Below are positions 26,534-35,065 of a stretch of DNA of 64,000 nucleotides, in pieces. The translations under genes were made by a program, and so were the position numbers. Within the stretch, counting starts at the first letter, position 1. Each line of letters begins with the position of its first letter. The notes beneath the pieces were generated by a model. That model had not been told where the DNA came from. It ran no database searches and saw only the letters and a program-made list of their open reading frames with translations. The stretch is from Nocardioides soli (GTDB lineage: Bacteria > Actinomycetota > Actinomycetes > Propionibacteriales > Nocardioidaceae), in assembly GCF_014191495.1 (NCBI RefSeq), contig NZ_JACHWR010000002.1, forward strand, positions 124,001 through 188,000, in the 5' to 3' direction.

Positions 26534-27970
26534 ATGCTTGATCCCCATGATGTGAGCGCCCTGAACCTGATCGGTGGCCAGCTGGTGCCGGCCCGCTCCG
26601 GTCGGCTCCTGGACGTCGTCGAACCCGCCACCGAGGAGGTTCTGGCCCAGGTGCCGGCCAGTGACGCCGCGGACGTGGACGCAGCGGTCACCGCCGCGAC
26701 GGAGGCGTTCACGACCTATCGGCGCACCACCCCCGGCGAGCGGGCCGAGATGCTGCTGGCGCTCGCCGGGGCGATCGAGGACAATGCGGACCATCTCGCG
26801 ATGCTCGAGTCGCGCAACGTCGGCAAGCCCATGCCCGTCGCCCGTGACGAGGTCCCCCTCGTCGTCGACAACCTCCGGTTCTTCGCGGGTGCCGCGCGTT
26901 CACTCGAGGGTCGTGCGGGGGGCGAGTACCTCAACGGGTACGAGTCCTACGTCCGACGTGAGCCCATCGGTGTGGTGGCCGGCATCGCGCCCTGGAACTA
27001 CCCACTCCTGATGGCCGCATGGAAGTTCGGCCCCGCGCTCGCCACCGGCAACTGCAGCGTCCTCAAGCCCTCCCGGCAGACCCCCCTGACGGCGTTGTAC
27101 GTCGCCAAGCTCGCGAAGGACATCTTCCCCGCGGGCGTCTTCAACGTCCTCTCGGGCTCGGCCGCCGACATGGGCGACTCGCTGGTCAGCGACCGCCGGA
27201 TCGGACTCGTCTCCGTCACCGGGGACACGGGCACCGGGCGTCACATCGCCAAGGTCGCCGCCGACCATGTCGCCAAGGCCCACCTGGAGCTGGGGGGCAA
27301 GGCGCCGGTCATCGTGCTCGACGACGCCGACGTCGACGCCGTCGTCGACGGCATTCTGCTGGGGGGCTTCGTCAACTCCGGACAGGACTGCACCGCCGCC
27401 TGTCGTGTCATCGCCACCCCCGGCGTCTACGACCGTCTCGTCGAGAAGCTGGTCCCCGCCGTGGCTGGCCTCAAGGTCGGCAACCCGGCCGAGACCGAGG
27501 ATCTCGACCTGGGGCCGGTCGTCTCGGCCGCCCACCGGCAGTCGATCCTCGACGTCCTCGCCAAGACGGACGGAACGATCGCGACCGGCGGCCGGGCGAT
27601 CCCCGGCAGGGGCTACTTCATCGAGCCGACCGTGGTCCTCAACCCCAGCCAGGGCGACGTCATCGTCCAGACCGAGCAGTTCGGCCCGGTCGTCTCGGTG
27701 CAGCGGGCCGAGAGCGTCGACCAGGCCTTCGCGTGGGCCAACGACATCGACTTCGGCCTCGCCTCCTCCATCTGGACCCAGAACCTCAACCACGCCGCTC
27801 GAGCTGCGCGCGAGCTCGACTTCGGTTGCGTCTGGGTCAACGACCACCTCCCCGTGATGTCCGAGATGCCCCACGGCGGCTTCAAGCAGTCCGGCTACGG
27901 CAAGGACATGTCGGTCTACAGCCTGGAGGAATACACCCGGATCAAGCACGTCATGACGAAGTCCGTCTGA
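26534..27970 (+). CDS. NAD(P)-dependent aldehyde dehydrogenase (aminoaldehyde-type)
   Basis: A 478-aa ALDH-superfamily enzyme oxidising an aldehyde to an acid. The general base Glu252 is in LELGGKAP and the catalytic Cys286 in NSGQDCTAACR; IAPWNYPLLMAAWK and VLKPSRQTPLTAL are the cofactor-binding segments. The closest recognised groups are gamma-aminobutyraldehyde/betaine-aldehyde dehydrogenases, consistent with an amine catabolic operon. AGAGGAG lies nine bases before the ATG. The 74-bp gap before it is the only sizeable space in the operon. Confidence 0.93.
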   Translation: MLDPHDVSALNLIGGQLVPARSGRLLDVVEPATEEVLAQVPASDAADVDAAVTAATEAFTTYRRTTPGERAEMLLALAGAIEDNADHLAMLESRNVGKPMPVARDEVPLVVDNLRFFAGAARSLEGRAGGEYLNGYESYVRREPIGVVAGIAPWNYPLLMAAWKFGPALATGNCSVLKPSRQTPLTALYVAKLAKDIFPAGVFNVLSGSAADMGDSLVSDRRIGLVSVTGDTGTGRHIAKVAADHVAKAHLELGGKAPVIVLDDADVDAVVDGILLGGFVNSGQDCTAACRVIATPGVYDRLVEKLVPAVAGLKVGNPAETEDLDLGPVVSAAHRQSILDVLAKTDGTIATGGRAIPGRGYFIEPTVVLNPSQGDVIVQTEQFGPVVSVQRAESVDQAFAWANDIDFGLASSIWTQNLNHAARAARELDFGCVWVNDHLPVMSEMPHGGFKQSGYGKDMSVYSLEEYTRIKHVMTKSV

Positions 27971-27981
27971 AAGGGCCAGCG

Positions 27982-29268
27982 ATGAGCAACACGCACGAAC
28001 ACGACGAGGCCACGCCCCCGACGACGGTCGACCTCGGCACGCCCCAGATCCTGGGCGAGGTCGAGCAGGCCTTCGTCGAGAAGTGGCACGAGAACGCGAC
28101 CGGCTGCTTCTCCTCCGGACACAAGTTCTGCCGCGAGGTGTGCCCGGTCACCCAGGTCACCCGCAACGAGAACCACACCCCGACCGCCTTCCATGCCAAC
28201 GTCATCGCGCTGGAGAAGGGGCACCTCACCGTCGAGGACGTCGCCGACGACTACGTGCACTGCACCCAGTGCGGCGGCTGCGAGGTCCGCTGCCCCAACA
28301 CCCTCATGGTCGGAGACTTCTACCGAGCCCGCACCGAGACCGTGAAGGTCGTGCGCGCCATGCGCGCCATGCTCGTCGACAAGGGCCTGGACCGCGAGGG
28401 CTGGAAGGTCTGGAACCGCCTGACCAACGAGCTCAAGAACGAGCCCGTGCTCGGCGTCGAGGGAGACCAGCCCAACGGTCAGGCGCAGGTCCGCGACTGG
28501 GCCGAGGGCCTGGACATCCCGATCGGTGGCGACACCATCATGTTCGTCGACTGCGAGGCCGCCTACTACCGCACCTCCATCCCGCGAGCCACCGCCCAGA
28601 TCCTCCAGCTCGCCGGCTACGAGTTCGGCCTCATGAACGAGCAGTGGTGCTGCGGCGGTCCCGCCGCCGAGATGGGCTACGTCGAGCAGTCGATGCGCTT
28701 CGCCCGGCACAACGTGGACGACTGGCGCAAGTCCGGCGTCAAGCGCATCATCGCCATCGAGCCGCACGACTACGTCCACTTCACCGAGGACTACCCGGCG
28801 TACTTCGGCGACGACTTCGACTTCGAGGTCGTCCAGATCATCGACCTCGTCGCGGAGCTGATCCGCGACGGTCGCCTGAAGCTGACCAAGCCGATCGACC
28901 GGGTGGTCACCTACCACGACCCCTGCCGGCTCAACAAGCGCAAGGGCATCCACGAGGCGCCACGGGAGATCCTGCGGGCGATCCCCGGCCTGACCTTCAA
29001 GGACGTCGACCGGGTCACCCAGTGGTCCTACTGCTCCGGCGGTGGCGGCGGCCTGCCGATCGAGAAGCCCGAGATCACCGCCGAGATCAGCCGACGGCGA
29101 CTGGAGAAGGCGGCGGAGCTGGAGGTCGACACCCTGGTCTCGGCGTGTGTGTGGTCCGAGCGCCCCCTCACCGCCGCGGGCGACGAGGCCGGCATCGACG
29201 TCAAGGACATCATCGAGCTCGTCGCGGAGTCGGCCGGCATCGAGATCGGCGGAAGGACGCGCCCGTGA
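27982..29268 (+). CDS. Fe-S/CCG-domain oxidoreductase subunit (GlcF/HdrD-like)
   Basis: A 428-aa electron-transfer subunit. N-terminal iron-sulfur region: a canonical C-x2-C-x2-C-x3-C cluster motif at 94-104 (CTQCGGCEVRC), preceded by an atypical C42-x7-C50-x3-C54 group that lacks the usual spacing. Two CCG-type repeats follow (NEQWCCGGPAAEMG with DCEAAYYR upstream; then YHDPCRLNKRKG and WSYCSGGGGGLP). This is the pattern of glycolate oxidase GlcF and heterodisulfide reductase HdrD. It is translationally coupled (GTGA) to the FAD-linked oxidase that follows, so the two likely form one membrane-associated dehydrogenase. Confidence 0.87.
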   Translation: MSNTHEHDEATPPTTVDLGTPQILGEVEQAFVEKWHENATGCFSSGHKFCREVCPVTQVTRNENHTPTAFHANVIALEKGHLTVEDVADDYVHCTQCGGCEVRCPNTLMVGDFYRARTETVKVVRAMRAMLVDKGLDREGWKVWNRLTNELKNEPVLGVEGDQPNGQAQVRDWAEGLDIPIGGDTIMFVDCEAAYYRTSIPRATAQILQLAGYEFGLMNEQWCCGGPAAEMGYVEQSMRFARHNVDDWRKSGVKRIIAIEPHDYVHFTEDYPAYFGDDFDFEVVQIIDLVAELIRDGRLKLTKPIDRVVTYHDPCRLNKRKGIHEAPREILRAIPGLTFKDVDRVTQWSYCSGGGGGLPIEKPEITAEISRRRLEKAAELEVDTLVSACVWSERPLTAAGDEAGIDVKDIIELVAESAGIEIGGRTRP

Positions 29269-30779
29269 CCACCACCGGCATCGGCGCCGAGGTTCTCGAG
29301 CGGCTCCACGCGATCCTCGGCGAGGACGACGCGGTCCTGACCGGCAGGTCCAGCCGGTTCAACCGAGCCCGCGTCCCCGCGCCCTTCCCCGTCCACCGGT
29401 GGGAGGAGTTCATCCCGGACGTCGTCGTCCTGCCGCGGACGGCCGAGCAGGTCTCGCAGATCGTCAAGCTCGCCAACGAGTACAAGATCCCGGTCGTACC
29501 CCGCGCGGGAGGCACCGGGCTGGCCGACGGCGCGGTGCCCATGAAGGGCGGCATCGTCGTCGACATCAAGCGGATGGACCAGATCAAGGAGATCGATCTG
29601 GTCAACAACACCGTCACGGTCGGCCCCGGCATCAACATGCAGACCCTGAACCGGTCCCTGAAGAAGCACGGTGTCATCTACCCCGACGACCCCGCCTCCT
29701 ACGCGTGCGCGTTGGTCGGCGGCCGGATCGGAACGAGCGGGCTGTCACTTCTCGGCGCGCGCTACGGACACACCCGCGACCTCGTCATCTCCTTCGAGAT
29801 CGTGACCCCCACGGGGGAGATCATCGAGGTCGGCGACGGGGGAGGACGCAAGATCCGCAAGTCCTCCACCGGCTACCACCTCAAGCACCTCTTCATGGGC
29901 CACCAGGGCACCCTCGGCATCGTCACCGAGGCGACCCTGGAGCTCGTCCCCAGGGCCGAGGCCGAGTTCGCAGCGTTCTTCCTGTTCGAGGACTACGAGA
30001 CGGCGTACCAGACGTTCTCGGTCATCGCGAAGAGCGGATTGGCCACGCTGGGCGGCGTCATGATGTTCGACCCGGAGAAGGTCGAGTACCTGCGCCGAGA
30101 CGACGAGGCCTACATCATCCAGCCGGACTGGGTGAAGGCCGTGTGCGCCGCCTCGCTCTTCGGGACCAAGGCCGAGGTCGAGGTCGGCGCGCAGAAGGTC
30201 ATGGAGCTGGGACGCAGCCTCGGCGGCCGCTACATCGGCGACGAGATCGCCGCCGGCGACTGGGCCGCCCGCCACGACCGCTACGCCAACCCGCTCCACG
30301 GGCGCGACAAGGACGGCAAGGTCGTGCCGATGTCCTGGCACTGCGAGGACGCCGCGATCCCCTACAGCGAGGTTCCCGAGGTGCTGCGGAAGTGGCACGA
30401 GATCGCCCAGCGATACGTCGAGCGGTACGACATCTTCGACGACTGGGGTGCCTTCCAGTACACCAACGGAGCACACAAGCCCTGGGGCGACGTCCTCGTC
30501 GAGATCGACATGGGCCTGTGGGAGGACCGTATGGACGAGGAGTCCTGGCAGGCATTCGTGTCCCTCAAGCGAGAGATCGCCCAGGTGGCGATCGACCACG
30601 GCGGGTCGATGTCCTCCTGCCACGGCGCTACCAGGGCCGGAGACGCCGAGCTGGTTCCGACCGAGATGGGCGCCTCCTGGGAGGTCATGAAGACCATCAA
30701 GCGGGCCCTGGACCCCCACAACATCATGAACCCCGGCAAGCAGAGCCTCGACGAGGCGTACGAGGAGGTGGCGCCGTGA
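29265..30779 (+). CDS. FAD-linked oxidase (GlcD/D-lactate dehydrogenase-like)
   Basis: A 504-aa flavoprotein of the vanillyl-alcohol-oxidase fold. The N-terminal FAD_binding_4 domain carries VPRAGGTGLADGAVPMKGG (about 75-93) and GHQGTLGIVTEATLELVP; the C-terminal FAD-oxidase domain ends with the typical DPHNIMNPGKQ. The family oxidises 2-hydroxy acids such as glycolate or D-lactate; the substrate here is unknown. It starts at GTG 29265 overlapping the Fe-S subunit's stop, and its own stop overlaps the next gene's start (GTGA). Confidence 0.92.
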   Translation: MTTTGIGAEVLERLHAILGEDDAVLTGRSSRFNRARVPAPFPVHRWEEFIPDVVVLPRTAEQVSQIVKLANEYKIPVVPRAGGTGLADGAVPMKGGIVVDIKRMDQIKEIDLVNNTVTVGPGINMQTLNRSLKKHGVIYPDDPASYACALVGGRIGTSGLSLLGARYGHTRDLVISFEIVTPTGEIIEVGDGGGRKIRKSSTGYHLKHLFMGHQGTLGIVTEATLELVPRAEAEFAAFFLFEDYETAYQTFSVIAKSGLATLGGVMMFDPEKVEYLRRDDEAYIIQPDWVKAVCAASLFGTKAEVEVGAQKVMELGRSLGGRYIGDEIAAGDWAARHDRYANPLHGRDKDGKVVPMSWHCEDAAIPYSEVPEVLRKWHEIAQRYVERYDIFDDWGAFQYTNGAHKPWGDVLVEIDMGLWEDRMDEESWQAFVSLKREIAQVAIDHGGSMSSCHGATRAGDAELVPTEMGASWEVMKTIKRALDPHNIMNPGKQSLDEAYEEVAP

Positions 30780-31066
30780 GTGAGGAGTACCGGTTCGGAC
30801 GCTGGGTGCCGGCGGAGCAGGCTCCGCCGGAGCCCGAGCGCGTCACCGATCAGGTCATCCAACGCTTCGAGCACGTCTTCGAGGTGGATCCCGATCTCAT
30901 GGGAGCCCACTTCCAGCAACAGCGGATGGCGACCTGGGACACGAAGCGGATCGTCGCCGCGCGGTGGGACCACCTCGACGCCGTCCACGCCGAGTTCGCA
31001 GATGAAGTAGTACTCGCCGGCGAGGGGCCCGACCCCGGACCGACGACCAGTTCGGAAACCGAGTAG
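30776..31066 (+). CDS. Small unrecognised protein in the amine operon
   Basis: A 96-aa soluble protein from GTG 30776 overlapping the stop of the FAD-oxidase gene, so it is translationally coupled. The core (VTDQVIQRFEHVFEVDPDLM... WDTKRIVAARWDHLDAVHAEF) is charged and helical with three Trp; there are no Cys, membrane segments or signal peptide. I do not recognise a family. Tight coupling on one side and 12 bp spacing to the next gene suggest it is an accessory or assembly factor of the oxidoreductase, but this is inference. Confidence 0.7.
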   Translation: MSEEYRFGRWVPAEQAPPEPERVTDQVIQRFEHVFEVDPDLMGAHFQQQRMATWDTKRIVAARWDHLDAVHAEFADEVVLAGEGPDPGPTTSSETE

Positions 31067-31078
31067 GGAGTCAAGGCA

Positions 31079-32116
31079 ATGAACCGCATCAAGGCCGTCA
31101 TCTACGGCGTCGGAGCGATGAACTCCATCGCCACTCGCATGCTTCTGGACAAGGACGTCGACATCGTCGCCGCGATCTCCCGGAGCAAGGACAAGGTCGG
31201 CAGGGACCTGGGAGACCTGACCGGTCTGGGCAGGCAGCTGGGCGTCACCGTCACCGACGATGCCAAGGCGGCGCTCGCCGCCTCCGGCGCCGACGTGGCC
31301 GTGATCGCCGTCAACAGCTACATGGCCGACGCCGTCGAGCAGCTGCGCATCTGTGCGGAGGCCGGCGTCAACGCCGTGACGCTCTCCGAGGAGGCCCTCT
31401 ACCCCTGGAACACCTCGCCCGAGATCACCGCCGAGCTCGACACGATCGCCAGGCGCACCGGGGCCACCCTCACCGGCACCGGGCACCAGGACACCTACTG
31501 GGTCAACATCGTGGCGATGATGATGGGCACCTCGCACCACATCGACCACGTCACCGGTCACGCCAGCTGGAACGTCGACGACTACGGCCCCGAGGTCGCG
31601 AGCGACCAGCAGGTCGGCAGGTCCGTCGAGGAGTTCGAGGAGTGGCTCAGGGGTGCCGAGCGTCCCCCGACGTTCGGGCGCAACGTCCTCGACGCCCTGG
31701 TCGCGGACACGGGCCTGACGGTCAAGTCCATCGCCTCGACCACCCGGCCCGACGTCGCTATCGGTCCGATGCACTCCCAGGCGCTCGACCTCGACGTGGA
31801 CGCCGGGCAGGTCATCGGCTTCACCGACATCGACGAGATCCAGACAGAGGAGGGTCCGGTCCTCACCTTCGAGATGTCGGGCCGCGTCTACGGCGAGGCC
31901 GACGGCGACATCAACGAGTGGGAGATCCAGGGAGAGCCCGACCTCGTCCTGTCCAACGGCACCGTCCCGACGCAGATCACGACCTGCACCCAGATGGTCA
32001 ACCGGATCCCGGACGTCATCAACGCCGAACCCGGCTTCGTGACCATCGAGAAGCTGCCTCGGCTGAAGTACCGCGCCTTCGGGCTCCACACCTACCTGAC
32101 CGAGAAGGGCCGCTGA
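31079..32116 (+). CDS. Amine dehydrogenase-like NAD(P)-dependent protein (second paralogue)
   Basis: A 345-aa paralogue of the first operon gene: Rossmann start VIYGVGAMNSIATRML (about 7-22), the equivalent TLSEEALYPW motif (about 101-110) and GTGHQDTYWVNIVAMMMG where the first copy has GTGANPGVLMDTL. The fold is the same DapB/2,4-diaminopentanoate dehydrogenase type. The two copies differ at the presumed substrate pocket, so they may form a hetero-oligomer or act on different intermediates. ATG 31079 follows a GTAGGGAGTCAAGGCA leader. The stop overlaps the transporter start (TGATG). Confidence 0.75.
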   Translation: MNRIKAVIYGVGAMNSIATRMLLDKDVDIVAAISRSKDKVGRDLGDLTGLGRQLGVTVTDDAKAALAASGADVAVIAVNSYMADAVEQLRICAEAGVNAVTLSEEALYPWNTSPEITAELDTIARRTGATLTGTGHQDTYWVNIVAMMMGTSHHIDHVTGHASWNVDDYGPEVASDQQVGRSVEEFEEWLRGAERPPTFGRNVLDALVADTGLTVKSIASTTRPDVAIGPMHSQALDLDVDAGQVIGFTDIDEIQTEEGPVLTFEMSGRVYGEADGDINEWEIQGEPDLVLSNGTVPTQITTCTQMVNRIPDVINAEPGFVTIEKLPRLKYRAFGLHTYLTEKGR

Positions 32117-33510
32117 TGAGCCCGGTCATCCTGGCCGCGACCGACACGTTCGGCGACCAGGTCAGCTCCGACGCCTTCACGCAGAACTTCTTCTACATCA
32201 TGGCCGCGACCGCCGTGGTGCTCGGTCTGCTGGGGCTGGTGCTCGTCGACGTGGGGCTCGTGCGGCCCGTCAACGCCCTGTCGACGGCCGTGCAGAAGCT
32301 CGTTGCGTTCACGATCGGCACCGGGGCCTACATGGTCGCGGGGTTCGCGCTGTGGAACTACCAGTACAACAAGGCGTTCGCCGTCGACAACGGACTCTCG
32401 CAGGCCTTCAAGGACTGGTGGTTCGGGGGCACCTTCCTCAACGACTACGCGCAGAACATCGACTCCTCGGTTGCGCCCGGTGTCGGCAACTCGCAGATCT
32501 TCTTCGTCTTCCTCGCTGTCTACGGTGGCTTCGTGTGCGCCCTGGTGCACACGGCGGCGTCCGAACGGGTCCGCAGCGGGCCGTTCTACATCATGTCCGC
32601 CGCCATCGGCGGCGTGATCTATCCGGTCGTGCTCTGGCTGACCTGGGGGTCGACCAGCCCCCTGACGAACGCCGGCCTTCACGACTTCGTCGGGGCCTAC
32701 AGCGCGTACATCTTCGCCGGCGCGTTCGGACTGGTGCTCACCATCAAGCTGAAGCCGCGGATCGGACTCTTCCCCAAGCCCGGGGAGACCGCGACCTGGG
32801 CACCCAACAGCGTGCCGATGGCGCTGTTCGGCGTGGTCGTGCTGCTGTTCGCCGCCCCGTTGATCGTGATGGGCTGTGGGTTCTTCGTCCCCGAGGACGG
32901 CTACTACGGCGTCTCGATGACGACCTCGGGCCTGGGCGTGGTCTACATCAACGTCTTCGTCTCCTTCGTCGTCGGAGGCCTGGTGGGCGCCGCGATCGCC
33001 TACCGGACCAAGAACCCGGTGCACGCGATCCTGGGCCCGATCTCCGCCTACGTCGCCAACACGACCGCGTTCGACGTCCTCAAGCCCTGGGAGACGGCGG
33101 TCGTCGCCGTCGCCGGACCGGTGGTCGTCGCGGTCGCCTACACCTGGGTCGGCAAGCGTGGGATCGACGACGGCAAGGTCTTCCCCCTGGCCTGTGCGGC
33201 GGTGGCCGGAGACATCCTGGTCGGCCTGATCGCCTGGGGCACCCCGACGGGGGGCTACTTCGGTCTCGAGGGCGACTTCGGGTTCCAGCACGCCGAGATC
33301 AACCTGTGGTGGCAGCTCGTCGGCATCGTCGTCACGATTGCGATCGGCGCGATCTCCGCTGCGCTGCTGGTCGGTGTCCTGGGGACCTTCATGCGGCTGC
33401 GCGTCGACCCGGAGGACGAGGTCAACGGCACCGACGCCGCCCGGTGGACGCCGCGTTCCACGACGACATCGTCGGCAGGTGGTCACCGGGTTCCGGAACC
33501 GGCACGGTAG
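32116..33510 (+). CDS. Divergent Amt-family (ammonium transporter-like) permease
   Basis: A 464-aa membrane protein with about 11 helices and a short cytoplasmic tail ending ARWTPRSTTTSS. Recognisable Amt segments include DFVGAYSAYIFAGAFGL (canonical DFAGGTVVHINA...), so the first pore His of the twin-His pair is replaced by Tyr, and WGTPTGGYFGLEGDFG. A large N-terminal periplasmic loop (about 80-125, NKAFAVDNGLSQAF...NIDSS) is also present. The family moves ammonium or methylammonium. With this change and an amine catabolic operon around it, an organic amine substrate is plausible but untested. Last gene of the operon. Confidence 0.75.
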   Translation: MSPVILAATDTFGDQVSSDAFTQNFFYIMAATAVVLGLLGLVLVDVGLVRPVNALSTAVQKLVAFTIGTGAYMVAGFALWNYQYNKAFAVDNGLSQAFKDWWFGGTFLNDYAQNIDSSVAPGVGNSQIFFVFLAVYGGFVCALVHTAASERVRSGPFYIMSAAIGGVIYPVVLWLTWGSTSPLTNAGLHDFVGAYSAYIFAGAFGLVLTIKLKPRIGLFPKPGETATWAPNSVPMALFGVVVLLFAAPLIVMGCGFFVPEDGYYGVSMTTSGLGVVYINVFVSFVVGGLVGAAIAYRTKNPVHAILGPISAYVANTTAFDVLKPWETAVVAVAGPVVVAVAYTWVGKRGIDDGKVFPLACAAVAGDILVGLIAWGTPTGGYFGLEGDFGFQHAEINLWWQLVGIVVTIAIGAISAALLVGVLGTFMRLRVDPEDEVNGTDAARWTPRSTTTSSAGGHRVPEPAR

Positions 33511-33550
33511 CGCCGAGCACGACGGCGTCTGTCGGGGCTGGCGCCCTTCT

Positions 33551-33574
33551 GCTCCCTCGCGGGTGCGGGAGGGC
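33551..33574. terminator. Possible bidirectional hairpin between convergent genes
   Basis: CTCCC and GGGAG arms (within 33552-33571) enclose a short GC-rich loop in the 77-bp space between the transporter stop (33510) and the convergent Cache-protein gene end (33588). There is no T-run. The position between convergent operons is the main support. Confidence 0.3.
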
Positions 33575-33587
33575 GTCAGCCCTTTCG

Positions 33588-34322
33588 TCAGCCTTCCGGC
33601 TCGGCGACGGCGATCTGCCACTCCGACCAGTCCCCGACCGGCAGGACTTCCCGGTACCCGCCGGGGTCCTGGTCCGGCATGCGTAGGACCCTCTCGCCGG
33701 GCATCCAGCGGACGGAGTTGGTCGCGACGATCGTCCGGTCGCGGTTGACGACCACGGCGTCTCCCCGGAGCTGACACAGCTCGGTCGTGATGAGCTCCTC
33801 GGCGGCCTGGGCCATGAGGTCGACGGCCACGACGCCGAGGAAGGTGTCGCCCGCGACGACGGGCACCACGAGGGTGATGACCAGGGCGTCGGAGCCGGAG
33901 TAGTCCAGGTACGGACCGACCAGCGTCGGGCATCGCCGATGGTCGGTCCGGAGGTACCAGTCCATGTCGACGTAGTCGTAGGCCTCGAGGTCGGAGGTGT
34001 CGAAGTTGAGCCGGAGCCGCTTGATCGCATCGCCGCGTTGCTGGAGCCAGAGCATGTAGCGCGGGGCAGCGTCGACCGTCCCCGGAGCCGCGATGAATCC
34101 ACTGCCGATGATGGCTGCCGACCCGTCGATGATCGATTCGACCTGAGGATTGAGGGATTCGACGGCCGACGAGGTCAGGGGGCTCTGGCCCGAGGCGTCG
34201 ACCAGGTCGACCAGGGCCGTCGCGTAGCCGAGCAGCGGTTGCAGGCGCGCGTCGATCTGCTCCTGGATCCAGGAGCAGACCTCGTCGAGGCGAGTCCTGG
34301 TGGCGGCGCGTGGCCGGGTCAT
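33588..34322 (-). CDS. Cache/PDC-type sensor-domain protein
   Basis: A 244-aa soluble protein with no signal peptide or helix anchor. The order of elements fits a Cache (PDC) ligand-binding domain: a long N-terminal helix (LDEVCSWIQEQIDARLQPLLG), then RYMLWLQQRGDAIKRLRLNFD, a DWYLRTDHRRCPTLVGPYLDYSGSDALVITLVVPVV core, and VVAGDTFLGVVAVDLMAQ. ATG 34322 overlaps the GntR stop by four bases (ATGA). Such genes often sit next to GntR/FadR regulators near amine-catabolism genes; a cytoplasmic sensor acting with the regulator is inferred. Confidence 0.7.
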   Translation of the reverse strand: MTRPRAATRTRLDEVCSWIQEQIDARLQPLLGYATALVDLVDASGQSPLTSSAVESLNPQVESIIDGSAAIIGSGFIAAPGTVDAAPRYMLWLQQRGDAIKRLRLNFDTSDLEAYDYVDMDWYLRTDHRRCPTLVGPYLDYSGSDALVITLVVPVVAGDTFLGVVAVDLMAQAAEELITTELCQLRGDAVVVNRDRTIVATNSVRWMPGERVLRMPDQDPGGYREVLPVGDWSEWQIAVAEPEG

Positions 34323-35065
34323 GCTTGCCCCCTCGTCGGTCGCGTCAGAGACAGGTACGTGGTCGTGAGTCGCCTCAGGTTGTTCGAGACGTGTTGCTTC
34401 GCCAGCGCTCCGGCGGTCTCGCTGTCCTCCTGGGCGATCGCGGTCGCGATGGCCAGATGCTCGTCGTGCTGGGCCTCGATCTCGTCGTCGGGGAGGTGGG
34501 AGGTCCACAGCAGGCCGATCGTCTCGGCCTGGATCGCCACCTCGTGGCGAGTCAGACGCTCCGAGCGCGTCGCTATCGCGACCTCGATGTGGAATCGGCT
34601 GTCGGCCTTCATCCGGTCGCTGCGGGTCGAGGCCACCCTCAACTGGTCCGCCAGTTGGAAGATGCGCTTGATGCTGGCCTCCGAAGCCCGCTCCGCGGCA
34701 AGGGTCGCGGCCGTGGTCGCGATCGCCAGGTGCTCGTCGGCGATGTCTCGAAGTGCCGTCGCCGACAGCCCGCGGAGGCGCGCGATGTCCGGCGACTCGT
34801 CCGGCTCGGCAGCGCGGCGCACGAAGGATCCGCCGGTGCGACCACGACGGGTCTCGATGAGTCCGCGCTCACGCAGGGTGGCGATCGCTTCGCGCAGCGT
34901 GACCGGGGAGACGCCGAACTGTTGGGCGAACTCCGCCTCGGGAGGCAGCCGCTCGCCGTCGGAGAGCAGTCCCAGTTGGATGGCCTCCGAGATGCGCACC
35001 GCGATCTCGTCGGCGCGACCGGCGGCGCCCAGGGGCGCGATCAGGATCGAATGCTCCGCGCCCAT
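34319..35065 (-). CDS. GntR (FadR-type) transcriptional regulator
   Basis: A 248-aa repressor-like protein: N-terminal winged HTH (DEIAVRISEAIQLGLLSDGERLPPEAEFAQQFGVSPVTLREAIATL, given here as about 18-64, with LPPEAEFA and SPVTLREA the classic GntR motifs) and an all-helical FCD effector domain from about 95. FCD ligand residues are hard to assign, but the spaced His positions in SRFHIEVA and HDEHLAIA fit a metal-binding FCD. It is convergent to the amine operon and coupled to the Cache sensor gene, so it is the likely local regulator. Confidence 0.9.
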   Translation of the reverse strand: MGAEHSILIAPLGAAGRADEIAVRISEAIQLGLLSDGERLPPEAEFAQQFGVSPVTLREAIATLRERGLIETRRGRTGGSFVRRAAEPDESPDIARLRGLSATALRDIADEHLAIATTAATLAAERASEASIKRIFQLADQLRVASTRSDRMKADSRFHIEVAIATRSERLTRHEVAIQAETIGLLWTSHLPDDEIEAQHDEHLAIATAIAQEDSETAGALAKQHVSNNLRRLTTTYLSLTRPTRGQA

